DNA of 33,038 bases from Bacteroidota bacterium (GCA_023424015.1 JAFAEM010000038.1:1-33038), one strand, 5' to 3'. Shown: positions 1 through 8,279, counted from the stretch's first letter. Numbers and translations are program-made. The notes: generated by a model not told the origin, from the sequence alone.

Positions 1-399
1 ACCGACTACATAATGAGGCCTCACCCCCCAGCCCCCTCTCCTAAAGAGAGGGAGAGTAGAACCCTGAATGGTAAGATAACTTGATTAGCGACGATCCAAT
101 ATCCAGTATCAAGTATCCAGCATCAAGTATCCAGCATCCCCTCCGCTAAAGCTACGGCGGGCAGTCCGACTGTCGACTATCGACTCCCGACTAAAGACTA
201 CCGACTACATAATGAGGCCTCACCCCCCAACCCCCTCTCCTAGAGAGAGGGGGAGTAGAACCCTGAATGGTAAGATAACTTGATTAGCGACGATCCAATA
301 TCCAGTATCAAGTATCCAGCATCAAGTATCCAGTATCCCCTCCGCTAAAGCTACGGCGGGCAGTCCGACTGTCGACTATCGACTACCGACTACCGACTG
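1..399. repeat. Tandem pair of 199-bp composite intergenic repeats
   Basis: Two near-identical copies lie head to tail, 1-199 and 200-398. Each contains the same modules in the same order: a GCCTCACCCCCC...CCCCTCTCC hairpin block (about 15-56 in the first copy), a run of ATCCAGTATC/AAGTATCCAGC-like decamers (about 90-138), a CTCCGCTAAAGCTACGGCGGG block (about 140-160), and a run of CGACTATCGACTACCGACT-type heptamers (about 165-207). The copies differ only by scattered substitutions and a small length difference in the C-rich block, so the duplication is recent or maintained. The second array ends about 18 bases before the gene at 418. No coding potential is seen. Related modules recur at 13991-14457, 31652-31720 and 33009-33034. 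Function unknown. Confidence 0.9.
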
Positions 400-417
400 T
401 TTTCGTACCTTCCACTA

Positions 418-1530
418 ATGAGTTTTGAACCTGCGCCCTCTAATCCTGAAAATGTTTATAATAACAAGCCATCCCGGAAAAAACCGATGTTCCCGGTGAG
501 CCCGGCCCTGCGTTCTTATCTCAAACACCATGGCCGCGAAGTAAAAATTCCCGTACTGTACAAAGACCTTCTGCATTACACCTTTTCAACACCCATCAAA
601 GACAAGAACGGGAATGATACCCTATGGGAAAAAACGATCTACGACAAACGTGAATGGGACTTTATCCGCGAAGGCCTGGTAAAGATCTACGCCATCCTGA
701 AAACGGAAGGTGATTTCAGCTTTACGAGTCATCTTGACGTGGCCCGTATCGATTTCTGCACCTTTGGCAATTCGCATCCGTTCCGCATTCGTATCGTCAA
801 TAAATACAATGACAACTACGACCACTACTATATCAAAATTGCAGATGCCTCACGTATTTACGGTCTCGAACTTGAGCATATCCTCTCCCCTAACCGCATC
901 ACATTTTTTACCTGCGACAATACACTGGTAGAGGAACATATCCCTGGCATTCCCGGTGATTCATTTATCCAACATATGAAAACCGATCCTAATATTAATA
1001 AGATAAGACTGGCTAAGGAATTCGTGAAATTCAATGAGCGTTGTTTTGTCCGTCTTTTGGGCGATATGCGGAGTTATAATTTTGTAATTGACATCACACC
1101 TGATATTGAAGACTACCAGTACCGGATCCGGGCCATAGATTTTGATCAGCAATCGTATGAAGGCCGAAAGAACCTCTACCTGCCACAGTTTTTCAAAGAG
1201 AATTATCCATACGTGGAACTATGTCTGAAACACCTTAACCAGGAATCGATTGCCCAATACCAGGCGGAGGAAAGGACCATGATCACATTTCGGCTGGCAT
1301 CTTCGCGATACCGAATCAAAGAACTACTGGATATAATGGCTAAGGATGAAATTTCCGTTAAGGAAAAGACCAACCAGTTAAAATCCGAGCTCAATGAGCA
1401 TTTACATACCCATGCTTTCAGTCGCTGTGTCTCTATGGGCCAGGTTGTAAAAAGACATCTAAAACAAACACTTCAGAAAAACCTGATGCTGGTACAGAAA
1501 AACCTCGGCAAAGGGAACCTGGGAGTATAA
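418..1530 (+). CDS. Unrecognised 370-aa protein, possibly with a divergent kinase-like fold
   Basis: I do not recognise the family. There is no signal peptide or membrane segment, so it is probably cytoplasmic. The N-terminal 25 residues are polar and Pro-rich, and the C-terminal 70 residues are basic and helical. The order of conserved-looking residues resembles a protein-kinase/aminoglycoside-phosphotransferase fold: Lys140 in YYIKIAD, Glu151/Glu153 in a following helix, a hinge-like VEEHIPGIPG (171-180), a catalytic-loop-like GDMRSYN (215-221, Asp216 and Asn221), and IDFDQQ (240-245) in the place of the metal-binding DFG. This is inference from motif order only; there is no glycine-rich loop that I can point to with confidence. 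The gene stands alone between the tandem repeats and the aldolase unit. The ATG at 418 follows an A/T-rich stretch without a Shine-Dalgarno, as for its neighbours. Confidence 0.75.
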   Translation: MSFEPAPSNPENVYNNKPSRKKPMFPVSPALRSYLKHHGREVKIPVLYKDLLHYTFSTPIKDKNGNDTLWEKTIYDKREWDFIREGLVKIYAILKTEGDFSFTSHLDVARIDFCTFGNSHPFRIRIVNKYNDNYDHYYIKIADASRIYGLELEHILSPNRITFFTCDNTLVEEHIPGIPGDSFIQHMKTDPNINKIRLAKEFVKFNERCFVRLLGDMRSYNFVIDITPDIEDYQYRIRAIDFDQQSYEGRKNLYLPQFFKENYPYVELCLKHLNQESIAQYQAEERTMITFRLASSRYRIKELLDIMAKDEISVKEKTNQLKSELNEHLHTHAFSRCVSMGQVVKRHLKQTLQKNLMLVQKNLGKGNLGV

Positions 1531-1827
1531 CAGAATTATCGCAAAAACGGATTTTTGGTGGTCACGGAGTAAACGGAGGAGAACACGATGAGGATTACAA
1601 AATTCTCCCTGCACTCCGTGCCCACTCCGTGACCATCGTGACCAATCAGCCCTGGGCAAAGAACACTGTTTATCATGGGAAAGTCTCCCTGCCCTTCGTG
1701 CTTCCTCCGAGCTCTTCATGACCTGTTTTGCTCCCGAAAGCCCGTCAATTGCCCCTAATTATAAATAAACTATATTAGCTGCACTTTTTAACGGTTGCCG
1801 CCTCTTATTTAAACCAATTTTTTATTA
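1531..1827. other. Intergenic region with an 11-bp inverted repeat
   Basis: This gap of about 300 bases holds a block at 1557-1645 built of ACTCCGTG/GACCATCGTGACC-like words. It contains an exact inverted repeat, GGTCACGGAGT at 1560-1570 and ACTCCGTGACC at 1624-1634, with a further partial copy GCACTCCGTG at 1611-1620. It could fold into a long-looped hairpin downstream of the 418-1530 gene but lacks a T tract, so it does not look like a standard terminator. The right part carries the aldolase promoter candidate. Confidence 0.6.
1749..1778 (+). promoter_or_regulatory. Candidate Bacteroidota-type promoter for the aldolase unit
   Basis: TTG at 1749-1751 and TATATTAG at 1771-1778 are 19 bases apart. 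This matches the known Bacteroidota pattern TTG-N19-21-TAnnTTTG at seven of eight -7 positions. It would give a leader of about 40 bases before the ATG at 1828. Confidence 0.45.
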
Positions 1828-2898
1828 ATGAAAAAGTACACTTCGGGCGTTCTGTTTGGAGAAGAACTGGAAGCCCTTTACAATGATGCGAAAGACAATG
1901 AGTTTGCCATGCCGGCCGTTAACGTCATAGGCACTAACTCAATTAATGCTACCCTCGAAACAGCGGCAAAGGTCAATTCACCGGTGATCATACAGTTTTC
2001 AAACGGCGGCGCCCAGTTTATTGCTGGCAAAGGTATGCCCAACGATAAACTCCAGGCGAATATTTCCGGCGCCATCTCAGGTGCACTGCATATTCACAAT
2101 GTGGCAAAACATTATGGTGTTCCTGTCGTGTTACATACCGACCATGCTGCAAAAAAATGGCTTCCCTGGGTCAGCGGACTGATCGATGCAGGTGAACAAT
2201 TCTTTAAAGAAAAAGGTCAGCCCCTTTTCAGTTCGCATATGCTAGACCTTAGCGAAGAACCCATTGAGGAAAATATTGAAACCTCTGTTGAGTTTTTCAA
2301 ACGTATGAAACCCCTGGGCATGGGAATCGAAATTGAACTGGGCGTTACCGGTGGTGAAGAAGATGGCGTCGACAACAGCGATGTTGAGAACGATAAGCTT
2401 TATACACAACCCGAACATGTTGCTTACTCTTATACCGAGCTCAATAAAGTAGGTACCATGTTCACAGTAGCCGCCGCTTTTGGCAATGTGCATGGTGTGT
2501 ACAAACCAGGTAACGTTGAACTGCGTCCTGAAATTCTGAACAACAGCCAACTGTACATCGAAAAAAATCTGAAGACTGGTAAAAAACCAGTTTACTTCGT
2601 TTTTCATGGTGGCAGTGGTTCACCTCAACACCAGATCCGCGAAGCGATCGGCTACGGCGCTATTAAAATGAACCTGGACACCGACCTGCAATGGGCTTTC
2701 TGGGAAGGCATACTCGATAATTACAAAAAGAACGAGGATTACCTGCAGGGACAATTGGGCAACCCTTCCGGCCCCGATGCGCCTAATAAAAAATACTATG
2801 ATCCCCGGGTCTGGTTACGAAAAGGCGAAGAGAATTTCATCAAACGCCTGGAAGTAGCATTTGGAGATCTTAATTGCATCAACAGAAACGCGGGTTAA
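1828..2898 (+). CDS. fbaA: Class II fructose-bisphosphate aldolase
   Basis: Zn-dependent cytoplasmic enzyme that reversibly cleaves fructose 1,6-bisphosphate to glyceraldehyde 3-phosphate and dihydroxyacetone phosphate in glycolysis and gluconeogenesis. At 356 aa it has the length of the class IIA (E. coli FbaA) type, 359 aa. Visible hallmarks are HTDH (103-106, catalytic Asp105 and Zn ligand His106), the IEIELG segment with Glu171, FGNVHGVYKPG (Zn ligand His223), FHGGSGS (His261) and the phosphate-binding region around KMNLDTDLQWAFW. It is complete, with its ATG after an A/T-rich leader. The peptidase gene follows after 11 bases, suggesting cotranscription, although no metabolic link between the two is obvious. 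The assignment is secure. Confidence 0.97.
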   Translation: MKKYTSGVLFGEELEALYNDAKDNEFAMPAVNVIGTNSINATLETAAKVNSPVIIQFSNGGAQFIAGKGMPNDKLQANISGAISGALHIHNVAKHYGVPVVLHTDHAAKKWLPWVSGLIDAGEQFFKEKGQPLFSSHMLDLSEEPIEENIETSVEFFKRMKPLGMGIEIELGVTGGEEDGVDNSDVENDKLYTQPEHVAYSYTELNKVGTMFTVAAAFGNVHGVYKPGNVELRPEILNNSQLYIEKNLKTGKKPVYFVFHGGSGSPQHQIREAIGYGAIKMNLDTDLQWAFWEGILDNYKKNEDYLQGQLGNPSGPDAPNKKYYDPRVWLRKGEENFIKRLEVAFGDLNCINRNAG

Positions 2899-2909
2899 GT
2901 AATTGTAAC

Positions 2910-4058
2910 ATGAATGCCCGGTTTTTAATTATACCCCTTTGTATAATCATCTTTATCACGCCCGTTAGTGAAGCTAGCGGTCAGTCAAGGGGACGACTCC
3001 AGGATTTTAATATAAAAATAGGGGTACTACCCCGCGGCCAGATGAATGCCATCACCGATGTGCCCGGGGTGCTGGTAGGTCATACCACCCTTCACCAGTC
3101 TGATTCGATCCGCACAGGAGTGACCGCGATACTTCCTCATGGCGGTAACCTGTTTCAGCAAAAAGTTCCTGCTGCTATCTATGCCGGCAACGGTTTTGGA
3201 AAACTGGCCGGTGTGACGCAGGTAAAAGAACTGGGTAATATTGAATCACCGATCGTCCTCACCAACACGCTCAATGTAGGAGTTGGTATCGATGCGGTGG
3301 TTGAATATACTTTGTCTCAAAAAGGGAATGAAACGGTTCAATCAGTCAACGCGGTGGTTGGTGAAACAAACGACGGATTCCTGAATGATATCCGCGGGCG
3401 GCATGTAAAGCAGGCGAATGTTTTGCAAGCAATCCAAAATGCGCGGCCCGGTCGGGTGGCAGAAGGCAATGTAGGCGCGGGTACCGGCACTGTCTGTTTC
3501 GGCTTTAAGGGTGGTATCGGAACCGCTTCCCGCGTCATTCCCAAAAGTCTTGGTGGTTATACTGTAGGAGTATTGGTGCAAACCAATTTTGGTGGTGTCC
3601 TGCAAATCGCCGGTGTACCGATAGGTGAAGAGCTACAGAAATATTATCTAAAAGATCGACTTAATGAACCGGTAGACGGTAGTTGTATGATCGTAGTAGC
3701 TACTAATGCACCACTCGATGCACGCAACCTGGAGCGGCTCGCGAAAAGAGCATTTATGGGGCTTGCAAAAACAGGTGGTATCGCAAGCAATGGAAGCGGC
3801 GACTATATCATCGCTTTTTCAACTGATACATCCATTCGTGTGTTACATGATGTCAATAACCGATTTCAGCAGGGCCAGGTTTTGCGCAACGATGATACCT
3901 CTCCTTTATTCATGGCCGCGATCGAAGCTACCGAAGAAGCAATCCTGAACTCTCTGTTTATGGCTGAAACCATGAACGGAAAGAATGGCCGGACGATTGA
4001 AGCCCTGCCACTTGAGAAAGTGATACCACTAATGAAAAAATACAATCGCCTCCAATGA
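2910..4058 (+). CDS. P1 family peptidase (DmpA/S58-type), exported
   Basis: An N-terminal-nucleophile aminopeptidase of the DmpA/BapA family, self-processed into two chains; known members remove D- or L-residues or beta-peptides from N-termini. Sequence signs: ITDVPGVLVGHTTL near the N-terminus, NDIRGRHV, the glycine-rich EGNVGAGTGTVCFGFKGG, and the presumed autocleavage site GSCMIVVATNAPL with nucleophile Ser258, followed by NGSGDYIIAF. I chose the ATG at 2910 rather than the in-frame 2874 because it avoids overlap with the aldolase and places a clear signal peptide (MNARFLIIPLCIIIF...EASGQS) at the start, so the enzyme is predicted to be periplasmic. The substrate cannot be told. Its last bases overlap the next start (ATGA). 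Confidence 0.9.
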   Translation: MNARFLIIPLCIIIFITPVSEASGQSRGRLQDFNIKIGVLPRGQMNAITDVPGVLVGHTTLHQSDSIRTGVTAILPHGGNLFQQKVPAAIYAGNGFGKLAGVTQVKELGNIESPIVLTNTLNVGVGIDAVVEYTLSQKGNETVQSVNAVVGETNDGFLNDIRGRHVKQANVLQAIQNARPGRVAEGNVGAGTGTVCFGFKGGIGTASRVIPKSLGGYTVGVLVQTNFGGVLQIAGVPIGEELQKYYLKDRLNEPVDGSCMIVVATNAPLDARNLERLAKRAFMGLAKTGGIASNGSGDYIIAFSTDTSIRVLHDVNNRFQQGQVLRNDDTSPLFMAAIEATEEAILNSLFMAETMNGKNGRTIEALPLEKVIPLMKKYNRLQ

Positions 4059-4894
4059 TCGCTTTTTTCAATACGGCATTTTATGAGGAAAATGAACTTA
4101 GCCTGAAAGTCACGGATCTTTCAATACAAAGAGGCTTCGCGGTATTTGACTTCTTTCGTACAAAGGACTTTATACCATTATTTCTTTCGGACTACCTGGA
4201 ACGGTTTTACAATTCCATTTCCCTGATGCAACTGGAGCCACCGTTTTCAGAAAAGGAACTGACAAACATTATTCGTGAACTGATCTCGAAAAATAATATT
4301 CCTGAATCCGGCATCAAACTTTTGCTGACAGGTGGATATTCTGCGGATGGTTACACACCTGCCAAACCCAATCTTGTCATTACCCAGCAACCCGTAACGC
4401 TCACGACACCTGAAAAATTTGCAGAAGGCATCAGGATCATCACCTGGGATTATCAACGCGAACTGCCCGAAGTGAAATCCATTAATTACCTGATGGGTGT
4501 TTGGCTACAACGAAAAGTAAAAGAAAAACAGGCCGCGGATGTTCTTTATCATAAGAATGGTATCATAACAGAATTTCCAAGGTCCAATGTATTTGTCGTA
4601 ACCGCTGATCAGGCTGTCATCACGCCTGCTGAAAATATTTTACCCGGCATTACCCGTAAAAAGGTGCTTGAATTGGCTGGACGTCAGTTCAGGGCAGAAG
4701 CCTGGGCAGTTCATCTCGACGAACTAAAAAATGCGGCAGAAGTTTTCACAACAAGTACTACCAAAAGAATTTTACCTATCACGAGGGTAGACGATCAATT
4801 AATCGGCAATGGAAAACCCGGGCCGGTGACCACTTCACTCAACCAGGCATTTCTCCAATTAGAACAAGATTACGTCAAAAGCTTCGAATGGTAA
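4055..4894 (+). CDS. Class IV (PLP-dependent) aminotransferase
   Basis: A fold-type IV pyridoxal-phosphate enzyme of 279 aa, the size of D-amino-acid/branched-chain aminotransferases and aminodeoxychorismate lyases. Visible features are QRGFAVFDFFRT (25-36, equivalent to the RG...G.YE start of the family), the PLP lysine Lys141 in EVKSINYL, Glu173 in GIITEFPRSNVFVV (cofactor N1 contact) and the phosphate-binding ILPGITRKKVLEL (195-207). In QRGFAVFDFFRT the usual GDGVYE-like segment has become FDFFRT, so substrate specificity (amino acid versus aminodeoxychorismate) cannot be called. Its start overlaps the peptidase stop by four bases (ATGA), indicating translational coupling. It ends 9 bases before the convergent gene at 4904. 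Confidence 0.88.
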   Translation: MIAFFNTAFYEENELSLKVTDLSIQRGFAVFDFFRTKDFIPLFLSDYLERFYNSISLMQLEPPFSEKELTNIIRELISKNNIPESGIKLLLTGGYSADGYTPAKPNLVITQQPVTLTTPEKFAEGIRIITWDYQRELPEVKSINYLMGVWLQRKVKEKQAADVLYHKNGIITEFPRSNVFVVTADQAVITPAENILPGITRKKVLELAGRQFRAEAWAVHLDELKNAAEVFTTSTTKRILPITRVDDQLIGNGKPGPVTTSLNQAFLQLEQDYVKSFEW

Positions 4895-4903
4895 GCACCC
4901 GGC

Positions 4904-5422
4904 TTAGAAACTCAATCCCACAGACAGGGCAGCATAAGCACGAAGTTGGGGATCCATATCCCAAAATTCATGTGCCGGCGGATCAAGAAAAATAGAAGGC
5001 CCGGCAATGACTTTTAAAAATAACCCGGTTTCGGGTCGCTGATACCTATAGCCGACACCGGGGTTAACGTAGAGTAGTTTGTCTGTCTTGTTCTTATCAA
5101 CATTCTCCAATGCATGTGAACGGTCGATCGAGGGAATAACAGTAAGGCCGAACTCGGCATGATGGTCTCCCCTGCCTGTTATAAAATGAAACCCGATGGG
5201 AAAAGAAATTGCGTTTCTTTCAATCGACAGCCCACCACTGAGACTGTAATCCATTTTATCGCCCTGTCTAATAATTCGGTCATATTCGATGGCGTATAAT
5301 GGTCCGTAACTGGACAGGCTTGCATAAACGGCGTTCCTGGTTTTTTCCTGTGCATTTATTCCACTGCCTATAAGGATAAGCAGCAACGGCAGCCAGGTTC
5401 GGTGGGTTCGGGTGGATGGCAT
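4904..5422 (-). CDS. Small exported protein, probably an outer-membrane beta-barrel
   Basis: I cannot name it. With the start at 5422 the product is about 172 aa and begins with a signal peptide, MPSTRTHRTWLPLLLILIGSGINAQ. An in-frame ATG at 5470 would add 16 polar residues before the signal and is less likely. The mature part alternates hydrophobic and polar residues in short strands rich in Tyr/Gly and ends in the aromatic LSVGLSF, as outer-membrane beta-barrels do, so outer-membrane location is an inference. It is convergent with the aminotransferase with only 9 bases between the stops and no hairpin, so the transcripts probably overlap. Confidence 0.75.
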   Translation of the reverse strand: MPSTRTHRTWLPLLLILIGSGINAQEKTRNAVYASLSSYGPLYAIEYDRIIRQGDKMDYSLSGGLSIERNAISFPIGFHFITGRGDHHAEFGLTVIPSIDRSHALENVDKNKTDKLLYVNPGVGYRYQRPETGLFLKVIAGPSIFLDPPAHEFWDMDPQLRAYAALSVGLSF

Positions 5423-5439
5423 ATACGAAAAATAAACTT

Positions 5440-5470
5440 TAAAACTAATATCAAAATCCGGGAAATGCAA
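5440..5470 (-). promoter_or_regulatory. Candidate promoter for the small exported protein
   Basis: On the minus strand TTG (plus 5468-5470) is followed after 20 bases by TAGTTTTA (plus 5440-5447), seven of eight matches to the Bacteroidota -7 box TAnnTTTG. It lies about 18 bases upstream of the ATG at 5422 and supports that start over 5470. Confidence 0.4.
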
Positions 5471-5677
5471 GCTGGAAGCTGCTTAGGCCCCGAGCCGGCA
5501 TCTTTCTCTAAGGGGATTGATTGAAGAAGTAGTTTAAATCGGGGAAATCTGGCTTTTGAAATAGTCTGAAACCTTGTAAACTCTTCTCCAAAAAAAATCT
5601 TCCTGTTTCCCCGACTTACCGGCAAAAAAATCCCCCCTAACCTAATATAATTCTTATATGAAAGGTATTCCAGCCTG

Positions 5678-5697
5678 TACTTTCGCCAATACCTTTG
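5678..5697 (+). promoter_or_regulatory. Overlapping -7-like boxes ahead of the MFS gene
   Basis: TACTTTCG (5678-5685) and TACCTTTG (5690-5697, a perfect TAnnTTTG) lie 23 and 11 bases before the ATG at 5709. No convincing TTG -33 element is seen at the expected distance. Their position downstream of the alternative ATG at 5658 argues for 5709 as the start. Confidence 0.4.
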
Positions 5698-5708
5698 CCA
5701 GAATTTTT

Positions 5709-6899
5709 ATGTTTCGGGCAACAGCGCTTACATATCGAAATGCCTATTCAGGGTTATCACGCTCTACCTGGTTGCTGTCGTTGATCATGCTGATCAACCG
5801 CAGTGGTACCATGGTAGTGCCGTTCATGACCCTGTATCTGACCAGTCCTAAAATGGGTTATAGCGTTGGTGAAGCAGGTATAGTCTTTGGTTTATTCGGG
5901 CTCGGCGCGTTTTGTGGCGCATATCTTGGTGGCAAACTGACCGATAAGATCGGCTACTACCCGGTTCAAATGATCACGCTGATAGGTGGTGGTATCCTCT
6001 TTATCCTGCTGGGACAAATGAAAACATATTCCCTCATTTGCCTGTTCACGTTCCTGGTCAGTTTCGTTGCGGAGGCATTTCGTCCCGCTAATTCAACGGC
6101 AATAGCGTTCTATAGTAAAGAGGAGACCCGCACCCGCTCGTATGCGTTAAACCGGCTGGCGATCAATCTCGGCTGGGCGCTTGGCAGCGCAATGGGTGGT
6201 GTGCTGGCCAAAATAAATTATGAACTCCTGTTTTGGGTTGATGGTTTTACCAATATTACTGCTGCCATCGTGATGGCTATATTTCTTAAGCCGGTTAACC
6301 GGAAACTACACCTCGAAAGTGAAACACCGGTCAATCCTGCCAGATCAGCTTTCCGCGATAAAACATTTATGATCTTCATTGCAGTGACCGCATTGTTCGC
6401 GGCCTGCTTTTTCCAGGTCTTTACCAATCTCCCAGTGTATTTCAAACGGCACTTGCATTTATCGGAGCCGTTTATCGGGTTGCTAATGGCGATCAACGGG
6501 CTTGTCATCGCACTGATAGAAATGATTTTGGTTTATAAACTTGAAGGCAGGAGGAGAAGCATGGTTTATATCGCAACAGGTGTGACGCTTGTCGGGCTAT
6601 CGTTTTGTGTACTCAATTTCCCGTTTTACGGTACATTGATCGCGTTGACGATGATCATCATGGTCACATTTGGCGAAATACTATCGATGCCCTTTATGAA
6701 TAGTTACTGGATCACCCGAACACATCCTACCAATCGCGGCCAGTATGCGGCATTATACACGATGGCCTGGTCAGCCGCACAGACATTGGGCCCAATGGGC
6801 GGCGCACAGGTGGCCCAATACCTTGGATTCAACGTCCTGTGGTGGATGATCGGGGGATTATCGTTAGCCGCTGCTTTCGCGTTTTACCGGCTTAAATAG
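5709..6899 (+). CDS. MFS transporter
   Basis: A major facilitator superfamily permease of the drug/metabolite proton-antiporter type with about 12 predicted membrane helices in 396 aa. The motif-A-like loop GGKLTDKIGYYPV lies between helices 2 and 3, and the helix 4-5 area EAFRPANSTAIAFYS is typical of DHA1-like carriers. The substrate is unknown. I start at 5709 (MFRATALTYRNAYSGLSRS) because it leads straight into helix 1 and lies just downstream of -7-like boxes; an in-frame ATG at 5658 would add 17 residues. The gene stands alone. A short palindrome GAATCGGATTC follows the stop (about 6906-6916) without a T tract. Confidence 0.9.
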   Translation: MFRATALTYRNAYSGLSRSTWLLSLIMLINRSGTMVVPFMTLYLTSPKMGYSVGEAGIVFGLFGLGAFCGAYLGGKLTDKIGYYPVQMITLIGGGILFILLGQMKTYSLICLFTFLVSFVAEAFRPANSTAIAFYSKEETRTRSYALNRLAINLGWALGSAMGGVLAKINYELLFWVDGFTNITAAIVMAIFLKPVNRKLHLESETPVNPARSAFRDKTFMIFIAVTALFAACFFQVFTNLPVYFKRHLHLSEPFIGLLMAINGLVIALIEMILVYKLEGRRRSMVYIATGVTLVGLSFCVLNFPFYGTLIALTMIIMVTFGEILSMPFMNSYWITRTHPTNRGQYAALYTMAWSAAQTLGPMGGAQVAQYLGFNVLWWMIGGLSLAAAFAFYRLK

Positions 6900-7271
6900 G
6901 TAAGAATCGGATTCCTGCTTCAGCCCGTGAAAATTCTAATTTTATTCTAATGTTTCGATTTGCCGCTTAAAAATGCTGGCGATACCTGGTTTTTCCTGCA
7001 AGAGAAAGTTTTTAATAAACCAGGTACTTGCATTCTTCGTATTCAGTTTATAGATTTGCTGTCGGGCAATTTTGTTTCCTATCCAAGTTTCTTTTGAATG
7101 ACGGCCCCGATTCCTGATCTGCATATTGGTTTCTACATACATTGATTAGTGATTGCCAGTTATTGGTTCCATCGGCAGTATATTTTATCCAACTCCTTTT
7201 AAAAGCAGCCTGTCCAGTTCTTACGGGTTTTGCATCGCATTATTATTTATTATACAACAAACTTTTTGAAA
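6900..7271. other. Intergenic region, no supported gene
   Basis: This gap of about 370 bases is A/T-rich. A 66-codon minus-strand frame (6942-7142) is open, but it has no recognisable motif, and I do not call it. A TATATTTT box at 7179-7186 with TTG 23 bases upstream is a weak promoter candidate for the following lipoprotein gene. Nothing else is seen. Confidence 0.5.
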
Positions 7272-8084
7272 ATGAAGAGAAATTTTCCGCAACTTCTGCT
7301 GTTTGCATTCGTCTGTGTTCTTGTATTGGCATCCTGCTCCAAGATCGATGGTCACTACACCAAAAAAGGACAGATATTTTATGGACTTACTTCCAAAAAT
7401 GAAATTGTCAAATACAATGCAAAAGAACCCGGCATAGTATTACAGACTTTAAATGTGACAGGCCTTGAAAGTGGTGATGAATTAATGGCCATCGACTTCC
7501 GGCCAGCCACCGGCCAGTTATACGCGATGAGCCGCAACAGCCGCCTGTATGTTATTAACCTGCAAACGGGCGCCACCGGCGGACCTGTCGGAGATGATGC
7601 ATTCTCACCGGAGGTATATGGCACTTTCGTTGGCTTTGATTTTGATCCGGTCAAGGATCGTATACGCCAGGTAACCGACCTTGGTCAAAACCTGCTTATA
7701 CATCCCGTAACCAGCATGACCACACAGGTGGACGGTAGTCTCAATCCAGGCACACCATTCGTTGTTGGCTCAGCTTATACCAACAACAAAAAAGGCGCCC
7801 GCTCCACCGAATTATATGGCATCGACCTGTCATCCCAGAAACTTGTAAAGCAGGGAAGCAATGGGAAACTAAGCCCCGTGGGATCACTGAGATTAAATGC
7901 GTCAGGAGAGGTTGGATTTGATATCTCCCCCGACAACCAGGTAGTCCTTGCCTCCCTGAATGTAGGAGTCGGCAGTAAATTTCCTGTGAATGGCCTATAC
8001 TATATTGATCTTAAAACCGGGGAGGCCACAAAAATCGGTGATCTTGCCAGGCCTATCATCGGGCTTGCCATACCCACCCGGTAA
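7272..8084 (+). CDS. DUF4394 domain lipoprotein
   Basis: A 270-aa exported lipoprotein: MKRNFPQLLLFAFVCVLVLASC gives a lipobox LASC with the lipidated cysteine. An in-frame ATG at 7230 would put 14 residues ahead of the signal, so 7272 is preferred. The mature region matches DUF4394 in pattern: MAIDFRPATGQLYAMS, FVGFDFDPVKDRIRQVTDLGQNLLIHP, AYTNNKKGARSTELYGIDL and a C-terminal LYYIDLKTGEATKIGDL. These repeats suggest a beta-propeller-like structure. The function of the domain is not established; many members sit on the cell surface or are secreted. It is monocistronic and is closed by the terminator at 8160-8193. Confidence 0.88.
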   Translation: MKRNFPQLLLFAFVCVLVLASCSKIDGHYTKKGQIFYGLTSKNEIVKYNAKEPGIVLQTLNVTGLESGDELMAIDFRPATGQLYAMSRNSRLYVINLQTGATGGPVGDDAFSPEVYGTFVGFDFDPVKDRIRQVTDLGQNLLIHPVTSMTTQVDGSLNPGTPFVVGSAYTNNKKGARSTELYGIDLSSQKLVKQGSNGKLSPVGSLRLNASGEVGFDISPDNQVVLASLNVGVGSKFPVNGLYYIDLKTGEATKIGDLARPIIGLAIPTR

Positions 8085-8159
8085 ACCCGGTATAAAAATA
8101 TTCAGGCCTCCGAATTTCCAGGTGGTCTGATTGAGTCCAGTAAGAATTATCAAGACAAT

Positions 8160-8193
8160 AAACAGCCCGCGTTGAGCGGGTTGTTTGCTTTTT
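8160..8193 (+). terminator. Rho-independent terminator after the DUF4394 gene
   Basis: An 11-bp stem, AAACAGCCCGC (8160-8170) with GCGGGTTGTTT (8176-8186), includes one G-T pair and a GTTGA loop. It is followed by GCTTTTT. Confidence 0.85.
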
Positions 8194-8255
8194 ATCCAGT
8201 GTCACTGGTGTGGCTCGATATGCAGTTAATGTCCTGCTGATTAAACATTCCCCCT

Positions 8256-8263
8256 TATTTTTG
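8256..8263 (+). promoter_or_regulatory. -7 box for the phosphatase gene
   Basis: TATTTTTG is a perfect match to TAnnTTTG, 16 bases upstream of the ATG at 8280. No clear TTG -33 box is seen; a CTG occurs at about the right distance. The implied leader is only about 12 bases. Confidence 0.45.
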
Positions 8264-8279
8264 TAAAAACGGTTCAATA

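Noticed and set aside
1..399. CRISPR-like array from repeated words
   Set aside because: The copies are two 199-bp blocks with degenerate short words; there are no uniform repeats with unique spacers and no cas genes.
2874..2909. Earlier start for the P1 peptidase at 2874
   Set aside because: It would overlap the aldolase and put 12 polar residues before an evident signal peptide that starts at 2910.
6942..7142. 66-codon minus-strand frame in the gap after the MFS gene
   Set aside because: No recognisable pattern or context, and the only support is an open frame in an A/T-rich gap.
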